Assembly: GCA_030535235.1 (NCBI GenBank)
Contig: JAUNCL010000008.1
Coordinates: forward strand, 1-64,000
Direction: 5' to 3'
DNA length: 64,000 nt
Source of the DNA: Bacillota bacterium
GTDB lineage: Bacteria; Bacillota; Clostridia; Oscillospirales; Oscillospiraceae
Shown here: in pieces, positions 22,728 to 30,884 of the stretch
Layout: the number at the start of each line of letters is the position of its first letter
Numbering within the stretch: position 1 is the first letter of the stretch
Notes under the pieces: generated by a model
Database searches by the model: none
The model's input: only the letters and a program-made list of their open reading frames with translations
What the model was told of the DNA's origin: nothing
Translations under genes and position numbers: made by a program

Positions 22728-24467
22728 TCACATCTTCTCCACGATAGTCCCCAGCTCATCGCACAGGATCTTGGCCTCCTCGGTCTTTTCCGCCTGGAGA
22801 CAGCGGGCGATCCTGGTTTCCAGCTCCTTTTTTTTGGCCTCCAGCTCCAGGTATTCCAGGCTGTAGTGGCGTTTGTAGATCATTTTGCGGAACGCCCGGG
22901 CGCTCATGGGGCGAATGGTCCCGTTGTCCACATAGAGGATCCGGTCGGCGCAGTTGACGATGGTATAAAAATCATGGGACACCAGCAGGGCCGCGCCGCG
23001 ATAGTCGGCCAGGGCCTTCTCCAGGGCCATCTGGGCGTAGGTGTCCAGGTGGCTGGAGGGCTCATCCAGCAGCAAAAGGTTGGCGTCTCCCACCGAAAGT
23101 CTGGCCAGCTGCAGGAGATTTTTCTCTCCGCCGGAGAGCTGGCCGATCGTCCGGTGGAGGCTGTCCGGGTCAAAGCAGTACCTTTCCAGATAGGCCTCCA
23201 CATCGGCGGGCCGCTCAAATCCCAGGTCCAGGAAAGACTGAAGAATGGTCTGATGATTATCCAGGACCTCCTCCTGCAGCTGGGAAAAGAAGCCCACCCT
23301 GGCCCCATCACTATACTGAACCGACGGGTGTTCTCCCGCCCAAAGGTCCCGCAGCAGAGATGTCTTACCTGTTCCGTTGGGCCCCACCAGGGCCACCTTT
23401 TCCCCGGCGTGGACGGAGAAGCTCACGTTTTCCAGCAGCTTTTCCCCAAAGCTCAGGCTGTAGTCGGTCACCTGGAGCAGGACCTCCTGGTCCTCCCTCT
23501 CCTCCACCTCCGGCAGGGTGATCTCCGGCTGCCGCAGCTCCACGAAGGGGGCCTTGATATTCCGGGCCTCCAGCCGGCCCAGGTAGGAGACCTTCGCCTT
23601 CAAGGCCCGTCCCTTCACCGGATCCGCCACCAGGGTAGCCTCCTTGCGCAGCCGGACCACCATCTCCTCGGTGCGCCGGATCTCCGCGTCGTTGGCTTCG
23701 GCGGCCTCCTGGAGTTCGATCTTTCCCTGGAGCAGAGCGTAGTTGTACTCCAGGAAACTGCCGTCGAAGGTCTGCAGATCCCCGTTTTCCAGGTGCCAGA
23801 TCTGGTCAAAGCAGTGGGCCAGGAGGAACCGGCTGTGGGTGACCACCAGCAGGGTGCCCTCGTAGGCGTTGATCAGGTCCCGCAGGCCACTGAGATTTTC
23901 AAAGTCCAGGAATACGTCAGGCTCGTCCATGATGAGAAGCCCCGGGCGGCGGAGCATCTGCCGGATGACCTGCACCAGCTTGTACTCGCCGCCGCTGAGC
24001 TTGGACAGCTCCAGGCCGGCCTTGTTCTCCAGCTCGGCCAACTGAAGCTGGCGGCGGATATTCTGCTCGTAGTTGTCCGCGTCCATGGACTCCCCTTCGT
24101 CCAGCAGGCTCTGGTACCGCTCCAGCAGGGCCTCCAGGTCCTCCGCCGACTCCATCGCCTCACAGACGGCGGCGGTCTCCCGCTGCAAGTGGAGGAAATC
24201 CTCGCTGAGATAGTCCTGGACGGTGACCGCACGGTCCTTCTCCCGGCTGGCGAACTGGCTGACATAGCCGATGCGCCCCACCTCTTTTACCATCTTTCCG
24301 TCAAAGAGGTAGGCCTCCGGCCGTCGGATCAAATCCACCAGGGTGGTTTTCCCCGTGCCGTTGCCGCCGATCAGCCCGCAGTGCCGCCCCTCCTCCAGGG
24401 TGAAGGAGATGCTGCGATATAACTCCTTCTCCGGGAATCCAAAGGACAAGTTTTCCGCTTTTATCAT
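22728..24467 (-). CDS. ABC-F family protein (Lsa/VgaA-like architecture)
   Basis: A 579-residue protein with two ABC domains and no membrane helices. Walker A motifs are GGNGTGKTT and GPNGTGKTS; signatures are LSGGEYKLVQ and LSGGEKNLLQ; Walker B/D-loops are IMDEPDVFLD and LLDEPSSHLD. A linker of about 75 residues (ALLQGKIELQEAAEAND onward) joins them, and a C-terminal helix (LELEAKKKELETRIARCLQ) extends beyond domain 2. Unlike the ABC-F gene at 3334-4938, both nucleotide sites look intact, so the two are not recent duplicates. Members include ribosome-protection resistance proteins and housekeeping translation factors; which applies here cannot be told. The start at 24467 is preceded by AGAGGG; promoter at 24509-24537. 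Confidence 0.88.
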   Translation of the reverse strand: MIKAENLSFGFPEKELYRSISFTLEEGRHCGLIGGNGTGKTTLVDLIRRPEAYLFDGKMVKEVGRIGYVSQFASREKDRAVTVQDYLSEDFLHLQRETAAVCEAMESAEDLEALLERYQSLLDEGESMDADNYEQNIRRQLQLAELENKAGLELSKLSGGEYKLVQVIRQMLRRPGLLIMDEPDVFLDFENLSGLRDLINAYEGTLLVVTHSRFLLAHCFDQIWHLENGDLQTFDGSFLEYNYALLQGKIELQEAAEANDAEIRRTEEMVVRLRKEATLVADPVKGRALKAKVSYLGRLEARNIKAPFVELRQPEITLPEVEEREDQEVLLQVTDYSLSFGEKLLENVSFSVHAGEKVALVGPNGTGKTSLLRDLWAGEHPSVQYSDGARVGFFSQLQEEVLDNHQTILQSFLDLGFERPADVEAYLERYCFDPDSLHRTIGQLSGGEKNLLQLARLSVGDANLLLLDEPSSHLDTYAQMALEKALADYRGAALLVSHDFYTIVNCADRILYVDNGTIRPMSARAFRKMIYKRHYSLEYLELEAKKKELETRIARCLQAEKTEEAKILCDELGTIVEKM

Positions 24468-24508
24468 GGTTATCCCTCTGTCATAAAGTGTTTCATTCTT
24501 ATTTTTAT

Positions 24509-24537
24509 ATATTATCGGGAATTGTCGTACTTTGCAA
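24509..24537 (-). promoter_or_regulatory. Promoter of the second ABC-F gene
   Basis: Minus-strand -35 TTGCAA (24532-24537), 17-bp spacer, -10 TAATAT (24509-24514), followed by about 40 nt of AT-rich leader. Confidence 0.55.
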
Positions 24538-24579
24538 GGGTCATTTCCGGGATTCCACGGTTTTCCCATAACGTGAACA

Positions 24580-24611
24580 CTCCTGTCCGAGTGCGTATTC
24601 TCAGACAGGAG
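24580..24611 (-). terminator. Possible terminator of trxB
   Basis: Arms CTCCTGTC (24580-24587) and GACAGGAG (24604-24611). No T run follows, so termination may be weak. Confidence 0.4.
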
Positions 24612-24623
24612 CGTCATGATTGT

Positions 24624-25547
24624 TTACTGTTTGGACGCCAGATATTCATCGGCGTAATGGGAGGCCACCGCACCGTCGGCAGCGGCGGTGACGACCTGCC
24701 GCAGGACCTTGGTGCGCAGGTCCCCCACGGCAAAGACCCCGGGGATGCTGGTCCGGGTGGATTCGTCCGCCTTCACATAGCCGGCCTCGTCCAGCTCCAG
24801 GATCCCTTTCACCAGCTCCGAGGCCGGCGCACGGCCGATGCTCACAAAGAGGCCGTCGCAGGGGATGATCTCCTCCTGACCGGTGACGGTGTCCTGCACC
24901 TTCACGCCGGTGAGCCGCTCCTCCCCCAGGAGCTCCGTCACGGTGCTGTTCCAGCGGAAAGTAAGGTTCTCTGCCTCCATGAGGGGCTTGTGGTAGACCT
25001 TGGTGGCCCGGAGGGTATCCCGCCGGTGGACCAGGATCACCTTTTCACACACCCTGGCGAGAACCATGGCGTCAGCCGCCGCAGAGTTCCCGCCGCCTAC
25101 CACCACCACGGTTTTTCCCCGGAAAAACATGCCGTCGCAGGTGGCGCAGTAGCTGACTCCCCGGCCGGTTAATTCCTTTTCTCCGGGAAGCCCCAGTTCT
25201 CTGGTGGCTGCGCCGGTGGCCAGGATGACCACCCGGCCGGAAACGGTCCCGCCGGTGGTCTCCACCTCCTTGACCTCTCCCTCCAGGCGGACCGACAGGA
25301 CCTCCGCCGTCACGGTCTCCGCGCCGAACCGTTCCGCCCCGTTCTTCATCTGCTGGCCCAGGGTAAAGCCGTCGATGCCCTGGTCAAAGCCGGGGTAGTT
25401 GTCAATTTGCTCGGTCAGGGCCATCTGCCCTCCGGGCATCATCTTTTCCAGAAGCACAGTGCGCAGGCCGGCCCGGGCGCAGTAGAGAGCTGCGGTGTAC
25501 CCGCCGGGGCCGCCGCCGACCACGATCACATCATAGAGCTGCTGCAT
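24624..25547 (-). CDS. trxB: Thioredoxin reductase
   Basis: A 307-residue flavoprotein that passes electrons from NADPH to thioredoxin. The FAD motif GGGPGGYTAALYCARAG is at the N-terminus, the redox-active CATC near residue 135 (GVSYCATCDG), the NADPH motif GGGNSAAADA near 155, and the C-terminal FAD motif GVFAVGDLRTK near 275. Length and layout are canonical. No thioredoxin gene is adjacent. The start is Met in MQQLYDVIVVGGGPGG with a GGAGG upstream. Confidence 0.96.
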   Translation of the reverse strand: MQQLYDVIVVGGGPGGYTAALYCARAGLRTVLLEKMMPGGQMALTEQIDNYPGFDQGIDGFTLGQQMKNGAERFGAETVTAEVLSVRLEGEVKEVETTGGTVSGRVVILATGAATRELGLPGEKELTGRGVSYCATCDGMFFRGKTVVVVGGGNSAAADAMVLARVCEKVILVHRRDTLRATKVYHKPLMEAENLTFRWNSTVTELLGEERLTGVKVQDTVTGQEEIIPCDGLFVSIGRAPASELVKGILELDEAGYVKADESTRTSIPGVFAVGDLRTKVLRQVVTAAADGAVASHYADEYLASKQ

Positions 25548-25661
25548 AGGAATACCTCCACCCGTCAGTTTTTCTTTGGTTCAGTATACCCCGCAGAGGT
25601 CCCGGTCTTCCGTGATAACATCACGCAGGTCGATCCGTTTCCATGATAATCTACCCATTTC

Positions 25662-25690
25662 TTGACAAGGCCCCGGCAGCGGAGTAGAAT
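25662..25690 (+). promoter_or_regulatory. Promoter of the conserved gene/nuclease pair
   Basis: -35 TTGACA (25662-25667), 17-bp spacer, -10 TAGAAT (25685-25690). Confidence 0.7.
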
Positions 25691-25720
25691 GAAGCACACA
25701 TTGCAGGAGGTCCCATCCCC

Positions 25721-26134
25721 ATGATTTTGATCGTATGTGTTGACAACAAAAACGGTATACTCTTCAATCGGCGCAGGCAAAGCCAGGATCGCCTGCTGCG
25801 GGCCCGGGTCCTGGAGCGGACCGCCGGGTCCCGGCTGTGGATGAACGCCTATTCCGCCCAACAGTTTGGCGACCCCGGCCCCCAGGTCTGTGTGGCGGAG
25901 GATTTTCTCTCCCGGGCCGGTTGGGGTGAATCCTGCTTCCTGGAGAACACCGACCCCACCCCCTGTCTGGACAGGCTGGAGCAGGTGATCCTTTACCGCT
26001 GGAACCGGGACTACCCCGCCGATGTCCGGTTTAACCTGGACCTGTCCGGGTTCCGGCTGTGTCAGCAGACCGACTTTGCCGGTTCCTCCCACAAAACCAT
26101 CACAGAGGAGATCTATATCCCATGCGAAACATAA
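25721..26134 (+). CDS. Conserved uncharacterised small protein
   Basis: A 137-residue cytoplasmic protein with a family-like pattern seen in other clostridia (from memory): MILIVCVDNKNGILFNRRRQS at the start, LWMNAYSAQQF, a central acidic EDFL..AGWGESCFLEN, and the closing LYRWNRDYPADVRFNLDL with FAGSSHKTITEEIY. No catalytic motif is recognised; the first strand faintly recalls dihydrofolate reductase-like folds. It overlaps the following nuclease-lipoprotein gene by 13 bases and shares its promoter, so the two products may act together. AGGAGG precedes the ATG. Confidence 0.7.
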   Translation: MILIVCVDNKNGILFNRRRQSQDRLLRARVLERTAGSRLWMNAYSAQQFGDPGPQVCVAEDFLSRAGWGESCFLENTDPTPCLDRLEQVILYRWNRDYPADVRFNLDLSGFRLCQQTDFAGSSHKTITEEIYIPCET

Positions 26135-26985
26135 AACGACTTCTTCCCCTGCTCCTGCTGGCCCTCTGCGCCGCCCTGACCGCCTGTACCGCCAGCATCC
26201 AGATATCCGCCCCCGACGTCTCCCTGGACGCCATCCCCGCCTACTCCGGGGAACCCTACGTGGCAGTCAACGGAAACCAGCCCTTCTTTGAGGAGGGGGA
26301 CCTGACCACCACCTCCTACGAATCCTATAGTGAGCTGGACGCACTGAACCGCTGCGGCGTGGCCATGGCCTGCGTTTCCACCGACATCATGCCCACCGAG
26401 GACCGGGGGAACATCGGTCAGGTGAAGCCCACCGGCTGGCAGACCGTCAAGTATGACTGCGTGGACGGCAAGTATCTCTACAACCGCTGCCATCTCATCG
26501 GTTTTCAGCTCACCGGGGAGAACGCCAACAACCGGAACCTTATCACCGGCACCCGTTCTCTCAACGTAGACGGTATGCTCCCCTTTGAGAACATGGTGGC
26601 CGACTATGTGCAGGAGACCGGGAACCACGTGCTCTATCGGGTCACCCCTCTCTTTGAGGAGGAGGAGCTGGTGGCCCGGGGCGTGCTGATGGAGGCCCAG
26701 TCCGTGGAGGACGGAGGGGACAGCATCTGCTTCAACGTCTACTGCTACAACGTCCAGCCCGGCGTTGTCATCGACTACGCCACCGGGGACAGCTGGCTGG
26801 AGGGCAGCGCTCCCGCTGTCTCCGCACAGGTGGAGTATGTGGTCAACACCGACAGCGGCAAGTTCCACCTGTCCACCTGCTCCAGCGCGAAAAATCTGTC
26901 TGAGGAGGACAAGCTGGTCTATACCGGAAGCCGGGACGACCTGATCGACCGGGGATACATCCCCTGCGGCCGGTGTAAACCTTGA
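26122..26985 (+). CDS. Secreted DNA/RNA non-specific endonuclease lipoprotein
   Basis: A 287-residue predicted lipoprotein. The signal peptide (1-21) ends in the lipobox LTAC with Cys22 as lipid anchor, placing the enzyme outside the membrane. The nuclease domain of EndA/NUC type has the motif YNRCHLIGFQLTGENANNRNLITGT, where His and the following Asn residues should form the beta-beta-alpha-metal site. The usual DRGH reads NRCH here. The C-terminal part STCSSAK...PCGRC could be a small zinc- or disulfide-stabilised module. Likely roles are scavenging extracellular nucleic acid or DNA uptake. The gene begins inside the preceding conserved gene, with AGAGGAG upstream. Confidence 0.85.
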   Translation: MRNIKRLLPLLLLALCAALTACTASIQISAPDVSLDAIPAYSGEPYVAVNGNQPFFEEGDLTTTSYESYSELDALNRCGVAMACVSTDIMPTEDRGNIGQVKPTGWQTVKYDCVDGKYLYNRCHLIGFQLTGENANNRNLITGTRSLNVDGMLPFENMVADYVQETGNHVLYRVTPLFEEEELVARGVLMEAQSVEDGGDSICFNVYCYNVQPGVVIDYATGDSWLEGSAPAVSAQVEYVVNTDSGKFHLSTCSSAKNLSEEDKLVYTGSRDDLIDRGYIPCGRCKP

Positions 26986-27048
26986 TCGTTGTTCCTGTGA
27001 AGTCGAGGACTCTCTCCAGGAGACAGCCGCCTATCCCTCAAAACTCTG

Positions 27049-27085
27049 ACACGGAGGCTCCCGCTGTGGGCAGCCTCCGTGTTTT
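27049..27085. terminator. Terminator after the nuclease gene
   Basis: 11-bp arms ACACGGAGGCT (27049-27059) and AGCCTCCGTGT (27072-27082), then TTTCT. Confidence 0.75.
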
Positions 27086-27086
27086 C

Positions 27087-27935
27087 TCAGTCTGTCAATC
27101 GGTTCAGGATGGTCAACGCCTTCTCTGTCACCTCTTGTCCATAGGCGTTCAGGGTGCCCAGGGGAATGTCCTTGGCTGTGCCGTGGTAGTCGCTGCCGCC
27201 GCTGATCAGCAGGCCGTGGGTCGCTGCCTGCTCCCGAAGAAAGGCAACTTCCTCCGCTGTGTAGCGGGAGTAATGACATTCCAGCCCCTGGATCCCCAGG
27301 CCGGTCAGCACCCCAAGCTGGGCGGCGAAGGTCTCCCGGGACAGGTGTTTCTCTCCTTCTCCTCCCAGGGGATGAGCCCAGACGGGGATGCCCCCCGCCC
27401 CCAGGATTCCCTCGATGGCGATGGCCGCGTCGATCCGGTCATCGCCGCCCTTACAGCCGTCGATGTAGGCTCTGATGGCCTCGGCTCCCGTGGCCGCTCG
27501 CCCTTGCTTCACAATAAGCTCGGCCAGATGGGGCTTGCCCGGGCTGTGCAGGCTGTAGAGCCAGTCCAGCTCTGCCTGACTGAATCGGATTGCATGGACA
27601 GATTCCAGATGCTCCAGCCGCCGGGTCAGCTTGGCCAGCCGCAGGGTCCGTCCGGCCTCCAGGGCCCGGGCCATGGAGGAGGCGTCGGGCCGATATCCAT
27701 AGCCCAGGATATGGCACTTCCCTGCCCCGGTGATGCAGGAAAACTCAACGCCGGGAACAAAGGTGATCCCCTCCGGGGTGATGGCCTCCATCTGGGCGCA
27801 GCCGTCTATGGCATCGTGGTCGGTCAGGGAAAAGATTCGGATCCCCACCTGTTTGATCTGTTCCAACAGTTCCTCCGGCGTGTCGGTGCCGTCGGACGCT
27901 GTGCTGTGCATGTGCAGATCGAGTTTGCTCTTCAC
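27087..27935 (-). CDS. PHP-domain phosphoesterase (TrpH/YciV-like)
   Basis: A 282-residue metal-dependent hydrolase of the PHP superfamily. Metal-binding motifs appear in order: LHMHSTASDG (residues 5-16), LTDHDAIDG (about 37), GVEFSC (about 62), a central HILGYG, WAHPLG and GLECHYSRYT, then SGGSDYHG near 258. E. coli RNase AM (YciV), the best known relative, trims RNA 5' ends and degrades 3'-phosphoadenosine 5'-phosphate. The same activity is plausible here but not shown. The start is close to the opening motif, as usual. It is monocistronic and divergent from the amidohydrolase gene. Confidence 0.88.
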   Translation of the reverse strand: MKSKLDLHMHSTASDGTDTPEELLEQIKQVGIRIFSLTDHDAIDGCAQMEAITPEGITFVPGVEFSCITGAGKCHILGYGYRPDASSMARALEAGRTLRLAKLTRRLEHLESVHAIRFSQAELDWLYSLHSPGKPHLAELIVKQGRAATGAEAIRAYIDGCKGGDDRIDAAIAIEGILGAGGIPVWAHPLGGEGEKHLSRETFAAQLGVLTGLGIQGLECHYSRYTAEEVAFLREQAATHGLLISGGSDYHGTAKDIPLGTLNAYGQEVTEKALTILNRLTD

Positions 27936-28007
27936 AGTCTCCCTCCACTCCCCTTTGGGATTTTTTCTTGATTATACGACAGAATACCCTGGAAAGGAAG
28001 TCCGGCC

Positions 28008-29003
28008 ATGAAAATCATCACCACCGAAGAACACGTCGCCATTCCCCTGCTGGCCAAGGCGCTGCAGAAGTATCCCTCCCCGGACGCTGTGCGCAGCGCC
28101 GCCGCCACCTCTCCCGACCTGCCCTTCTGCCCGGATATGGACCTGTATCGGGATGTGGGAGACAAGCGCCTGGCCGACATGGATGCCCACGGCATCACCA
28201 GGCAGATCCTGTCCTGTCCCCTGCAATCCCAGCGCCTGCCCGCCGCCGAAGGGGTCTCCGTGGTAAGGGACGCCAACGATTTTTTGGCAGACGCCGTTTC
28301 CAGGCACCCTGACCGCTTCTCTGCCCTGGCCGTCCTCCCCTGGTCCAACCCCGAGGGAGCCGCTGCGGAGCTGGAGCGGGCAGTGACCCGGCTGGGGTTG
28401 AAAGGGGCCATCCTGGCGGGCAGGGCCTCCGGGGAAAATGCCTTTCTGGACGATTCCCGCTTCTCCCCCGTTCTGGAGGCCGCCCAGGCGCTGGAGGTCC
28501 CCATTTATGTCCACCCGTCGGCCACCATGGCGCAGGTACAGGACCTGTACTACGGCGGTTTGGGAGAGCAGCTCAGTGCCAGACTCTCCCTCTACGGCTG
28601 GGGCTGGCACCATGAGGCGGGGGTGCAGATCCTGCGCATGATCCTCTCCGGCGCCTTTGAGCGGTTTCCCCGCCTACAGCTCATCGCCGGACACTGGGGA
28701 GAGATGGTCCCCTTCTACCTGGCCCGCCTGGATCAGGCCCTCCCCCGAAAAGCGACCGGACTGAGCCGGACCATCACGGAGACCTTTGCCCAAAATGTCT
28801 GGGTGACTCCCGGCGGGATCTTTGACTACCACCAGCTTCAGTTTGTCATACAGACATTGGGGGCTGGCCGCATACTCCACGCCGCGGATTTTCCTTTCCT
28901 GGGAAATGACGGCGCAAAGACTTTTATGGAACAGGCCCCCATCCCGGAGGCGGACAAGACCAAAATCGCTTATCAGAACGCGGAAAACCTGTTCCGGCTC
29001 TGA
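28008..29003 (+). CDS. Amidohydrolase-2 family (ACMSD-like) protein
   Basis: A 331-residue TIM-barrel hydrolase or decarboxylase of the aminocarboxymuconate-semialdehyde decarboxylase superfamily. Visible elements are EEH at strand 1 (the usual pair of metal ligands is altered here to TTEEHVA), RLADMDAHGITRQILS, VYVHPS-like IYVHPSATM after strand 5, AGHWGEMVPFYLARLD and the terminal HAADFPFLGNDG. Relatives include 2,3-dihydroxybenzoate and resorcylate decarboxylases that act on aromatic acids. The substrate is undetermined. It lies directly before the thiamin promoter but is not part of that riboswitch-controlled operon. Confidence 0.85.
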   Translation: MKIITTEEHVAIPLLAKALQKYPSPDAVRSAAATSPDLPFCPDMDLYRDVGDKRLADMDAHGITRQILSCPLQSQRLPAAEGVSVVRDANDFLADAVSRHPDRFSALAVLPWSNPEGAAAELERAVTRLGLKGAILAGRASGENAFLDDSRFSPVLEAAQALEVPIYVHPSATMAQVQDLYYGGLGEQLSARLSLYGWGWHHEAGVQILRMILSGAFERFPRLQLIAGHWGEMVPFYLARLDQALPRKATGLSRTITETFAQNVWVTPGGIFDYHQLQFVIQTLGAGRILHAADFPFLGNDGAKTFMEQAPIPEADKTKIAYQNAENLFRL

Positions 29004-29031
29004 TCCGGCAAAAAATTCCGCCGGATTCCCC

Positions 29032-29060
29032 TTGCAGAACCATTCAGACCAGTATATAAT
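29032..29060 (+). promoter_or_regulatory. Promoter of the thiamin operon
   Basis: -35 TTGCAG (29032-29037), 17-bp spacer, -10 TATAAT (29055-29060), just before the riboswitch. Confidence 0.8.
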
Positions 29061-29073
29061 GAGAGAGAATTGA

Positions 29074-29163
29074 ACAGCGGGGAGCTTGTGTGACAGGCTG
29101 AGAGGAAGGTATCACCTTCGACCCTTGAACCTGATTTGGATAATACCAACGTAGGGAAGCCTG
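29074..29163 (+). ncRNA. TPP riboswitch (THI element)
   Basis: The conserved parts of the aptamer are present in order: GGGGAGC near the 5' end, CTGAGAGG (29099-29105 core) for pyrimidine recognition, CCCTTGAACCTGAT for the pyrophosphate arm, and ATACCAACGTAGGGAAGC closing the 3' helix. It senses thiamin pyrophosphate. The terminator at 29183-29217 is its expression platform, so high TPP should stop transcription before thiS. Confidence 0.95.
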
Positions 29164-29182
29164 AGTTCGCTCATGTGTGGAG

Positions 29183-29217
29183 CGGGAAGCTGCCAAATCG
29201 GTGGCTTCCCGTTTTTT
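29183..29217 (+). terminator. Riboswitch expression-platform terminator
   Basis: Arms of 12 bp with one G-T pair (from CGGGAAGC at 29183) around AAATC, followed by six T. Confidence 0.85.
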
Positions 29218-29243
29218 GTTTATGATATCCGGGAGGTGTACCC

Positions 29244-29438
29244 ATGATAACAATCAACGGCATCAGCACTGCGGCCGACGGAAAGACCCTGGCCCAGTAT
29301 TTGGAGACCACCAACTACGACCCCAAGCGTATCGCGGTGGAACGAAACGGCGACATCGTCCCCAAAGCCCAGTACGGGGAGACCCTGCTGCAGGACGGCG
29401 ATGTGGTCGAGATCGTCAGCTTTGTGGGAGGTGGCTGA
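29244..29438 (+). CDS. thiS: Sulfur carrier protein ThiS
   Basis: A 64-residue ubiquitin-fold carrier whose C-terminal Gly-Gly (VSFVGGG) is adenylated and thiocarboxylated to donate sulfur for the thiamin thiazole ring. MITINGISTAADGKTLAQYLE and IAVERNGDIVPKAQY are typical. First gene after the TPP riboswitch; the ThiF-like gene starts one base after its stop. Confidence 0.95.
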   Translation: MITINGISTAADGKTLAQYLETTNYDPKRIAVERNGDIVPKAQYGETLLQDGDVVEIVSFVGGG

Positions 29439-29439
29439 T

Positions 29440-30081
29440 ATGGCCCCACTCCCCACCCAGGAGGAAATGAGAACCGCCCTGGAGCAGCGGCAAGGGAAAG
29501 CCCTTCAGGAAAAACTGGAAGGAGCCACCGTGGCCGTCTGCGGCCTGGGTGGGCTTGGCTCCAACGTCGCCATCTCCCTGGCCCGGGCCGGCGTGGGCCA
29601 CCTGATCCTCATTGACTTCGATCAGGTGGACATCACCAACCTCCACCGCCAGCAGTACAAGGCAACCCAGCTGGGCCGGTACAAAACCGACGCTCTGGCA
29701 GAAAATTTACGGGAGATCGCCCCCTATGTCAGGCTGACCACCCACACCGAAAAGATTACGGAGGAAAACTACGCCCAACTCCTCTCCCCGGCAGAGGTCA
29801 TTTGCGAGGCCTTTGACGACGCCGGGGCCAAGGCCATGCTGGTCAACGGGGTCCTGGAGAACTTTCCGGAAAAATACCTGGTCGCCGCCTCCGGCATGGC
29901 GGGCCTGGGTCCGGCCAACGAGATCAGGACCCGGAAAATCACGAAACGATTCTATCTCTGCGGGGACGGCGTCAGCGATGTGGCTGACGGGATGGGGCTG
30001 GTCTCCTCCCGGGTCATGCTGTGCGCCGCCCATGAGGCCCATGCGGTCCTCCGGATCCTCGCAGGACAACACGATATTTAA
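29440..30081 (+). CDS. thiF: ThiF-family ThiS adenylyltransferase, short form
   Basis: A 213-residue E1-like enzyme. It has the ATP motif GLGGLGSNVAISLARAG, LIDFDQVDITNLHRQQYKATQLG and the Asp of CEAFDDAGAKAML near the phosphate site. It lacks the two CXXC zinc pairs and the C-terminal domain of full ThiF/MoeB proteins, matching the short 'family 2' ThiF common in clostridial thi operons. It would activate the ThiS C-terminus. ATG at 29440 comes directly after the thiS stop and uses the GGAGGTGG encoding the ThiS tail as ribosome-binding site. Confidence 0.88.
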   Translation: MAPLPTQEEMRTALEQRQGKALQEKLEGATVAVCGLGGLGSNVAISLARAGVGHLILIDFDQVDITNLHRQQYKATQLGRYKTDALAENLREIAPYVRLTTHTEKITEENYAQLLSPAEVICEAFDDAGAKAMLVNGVLENFPEKYLVAASGMAGLGPANEIRTRKITKRFYLCGDGVSDVADGMGLVSSRVMLCAAHEAHAVLRILAGQHDI

Positions 30082-30099
30082 GAAAGAAGGCTCTGTATC

Positions 30100-30873
30100 A
30101 TGGAGAACAAGGACAAGCTGATCATCGGCGGGCACGAATTCAACTCCCGCTTCATCCTCGGCTCCGGGAAGTATTCCCTGAAACTCATCGAAGCCGCCGT
30201 TCGGGACGCCGGGGCGGAGATCATCACCCTGGCCGTCCGCCGGGCCAACACCAAGGAGCACGAGAACATTCTGGACTATATCCCCCAGGGGGTCACTCTC
30301 CTGCCCAACACCTCCGGCGCCCGCACCGCTGAAGAGGCCGTCCGCATCGCCCGTCTGGCCCGGGAGCTGGGCTGCGGCGACTTCGTAAAGGTGGAGATCA
30401 TGCGGGACTCCAAGTACCTGCTGCCCGACAACTACGAGACCATCCAGGCCACCGAGATCTTGGCCAAGGAGGGCTTTGTGGTCATGCCCTACATGTACCC
30501 CGATCTGAATGTGGCGAGAGACCTGGTGAACGCCGGGGCCGCCGCCGTGATGCCCCTGGCCGCCCCCATCGGCTCCAACAAGGGTCTGGCTACCCGGGAG
30601 TTCATTCAGATCCTGGTGGATGAGATCGACCTCCCCATCATCGTGGATGCGGGCATCGGCCGTCCCTCCCAGGCCTGCGAGGCCATGGAGATGGGGGCCG
30701 CCGCCATCATGGCAAACACCGCTCTGGCCACCGCCGGCGACCTGCCCATGATGGCCTCCGCCTTCCGCCAGGCCATCGAGGCCGGCCGGAAGGCCTACCT
30801 GTCCGGTCTGGGCCGGGTGCTGGTCCGGGGGGCTTCCGCCTCCGATCCCCTCACCGGCTTTCTCCACGACTGA
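30100..30873 (+). CDS. thiG: Thiazole synthase ThiG
   Basis: A 257-residue TIM-barrel enzyme that condenses 1-deoxyxylulose 5-phosphate, dehydroglycine and ThiS thiocarboxylate into thiazole phosphate. The Schiff-base Lys lies in [19 protein letters not shown]. Family blocks are [60 protein letters not shown] and the phosphate-binding [11 protein letters not shown] and ANTALA. Length is standard. It lies between thiF and thiH in the riboswitch-controlled operon. Confidence 0.97.
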   Translation: MENKDKLIIGGHEFNSRFILGSGKYSLKLIEAAVRDAGAEIITLAVRRANTKEHENILDYIPQGVTLLPNTSGARTAEEAVRIARLARELGCGDFVKVEIMRDSKYLLPDNYETIQATEILAKEGFVVMPYMYPDLNVARDLVNAGAAAVMPLAAPIGSNKGLATREFIQILVDEIDLPIIVDAGIGRPSQACEAMEMGAAAIMANTALATAGDLPMMASAFRQAIEAGRKAYLSGLGRVLVRGASASDPLTGFLHD

Positions 30874-30884
30874 GGGGGGTAACC

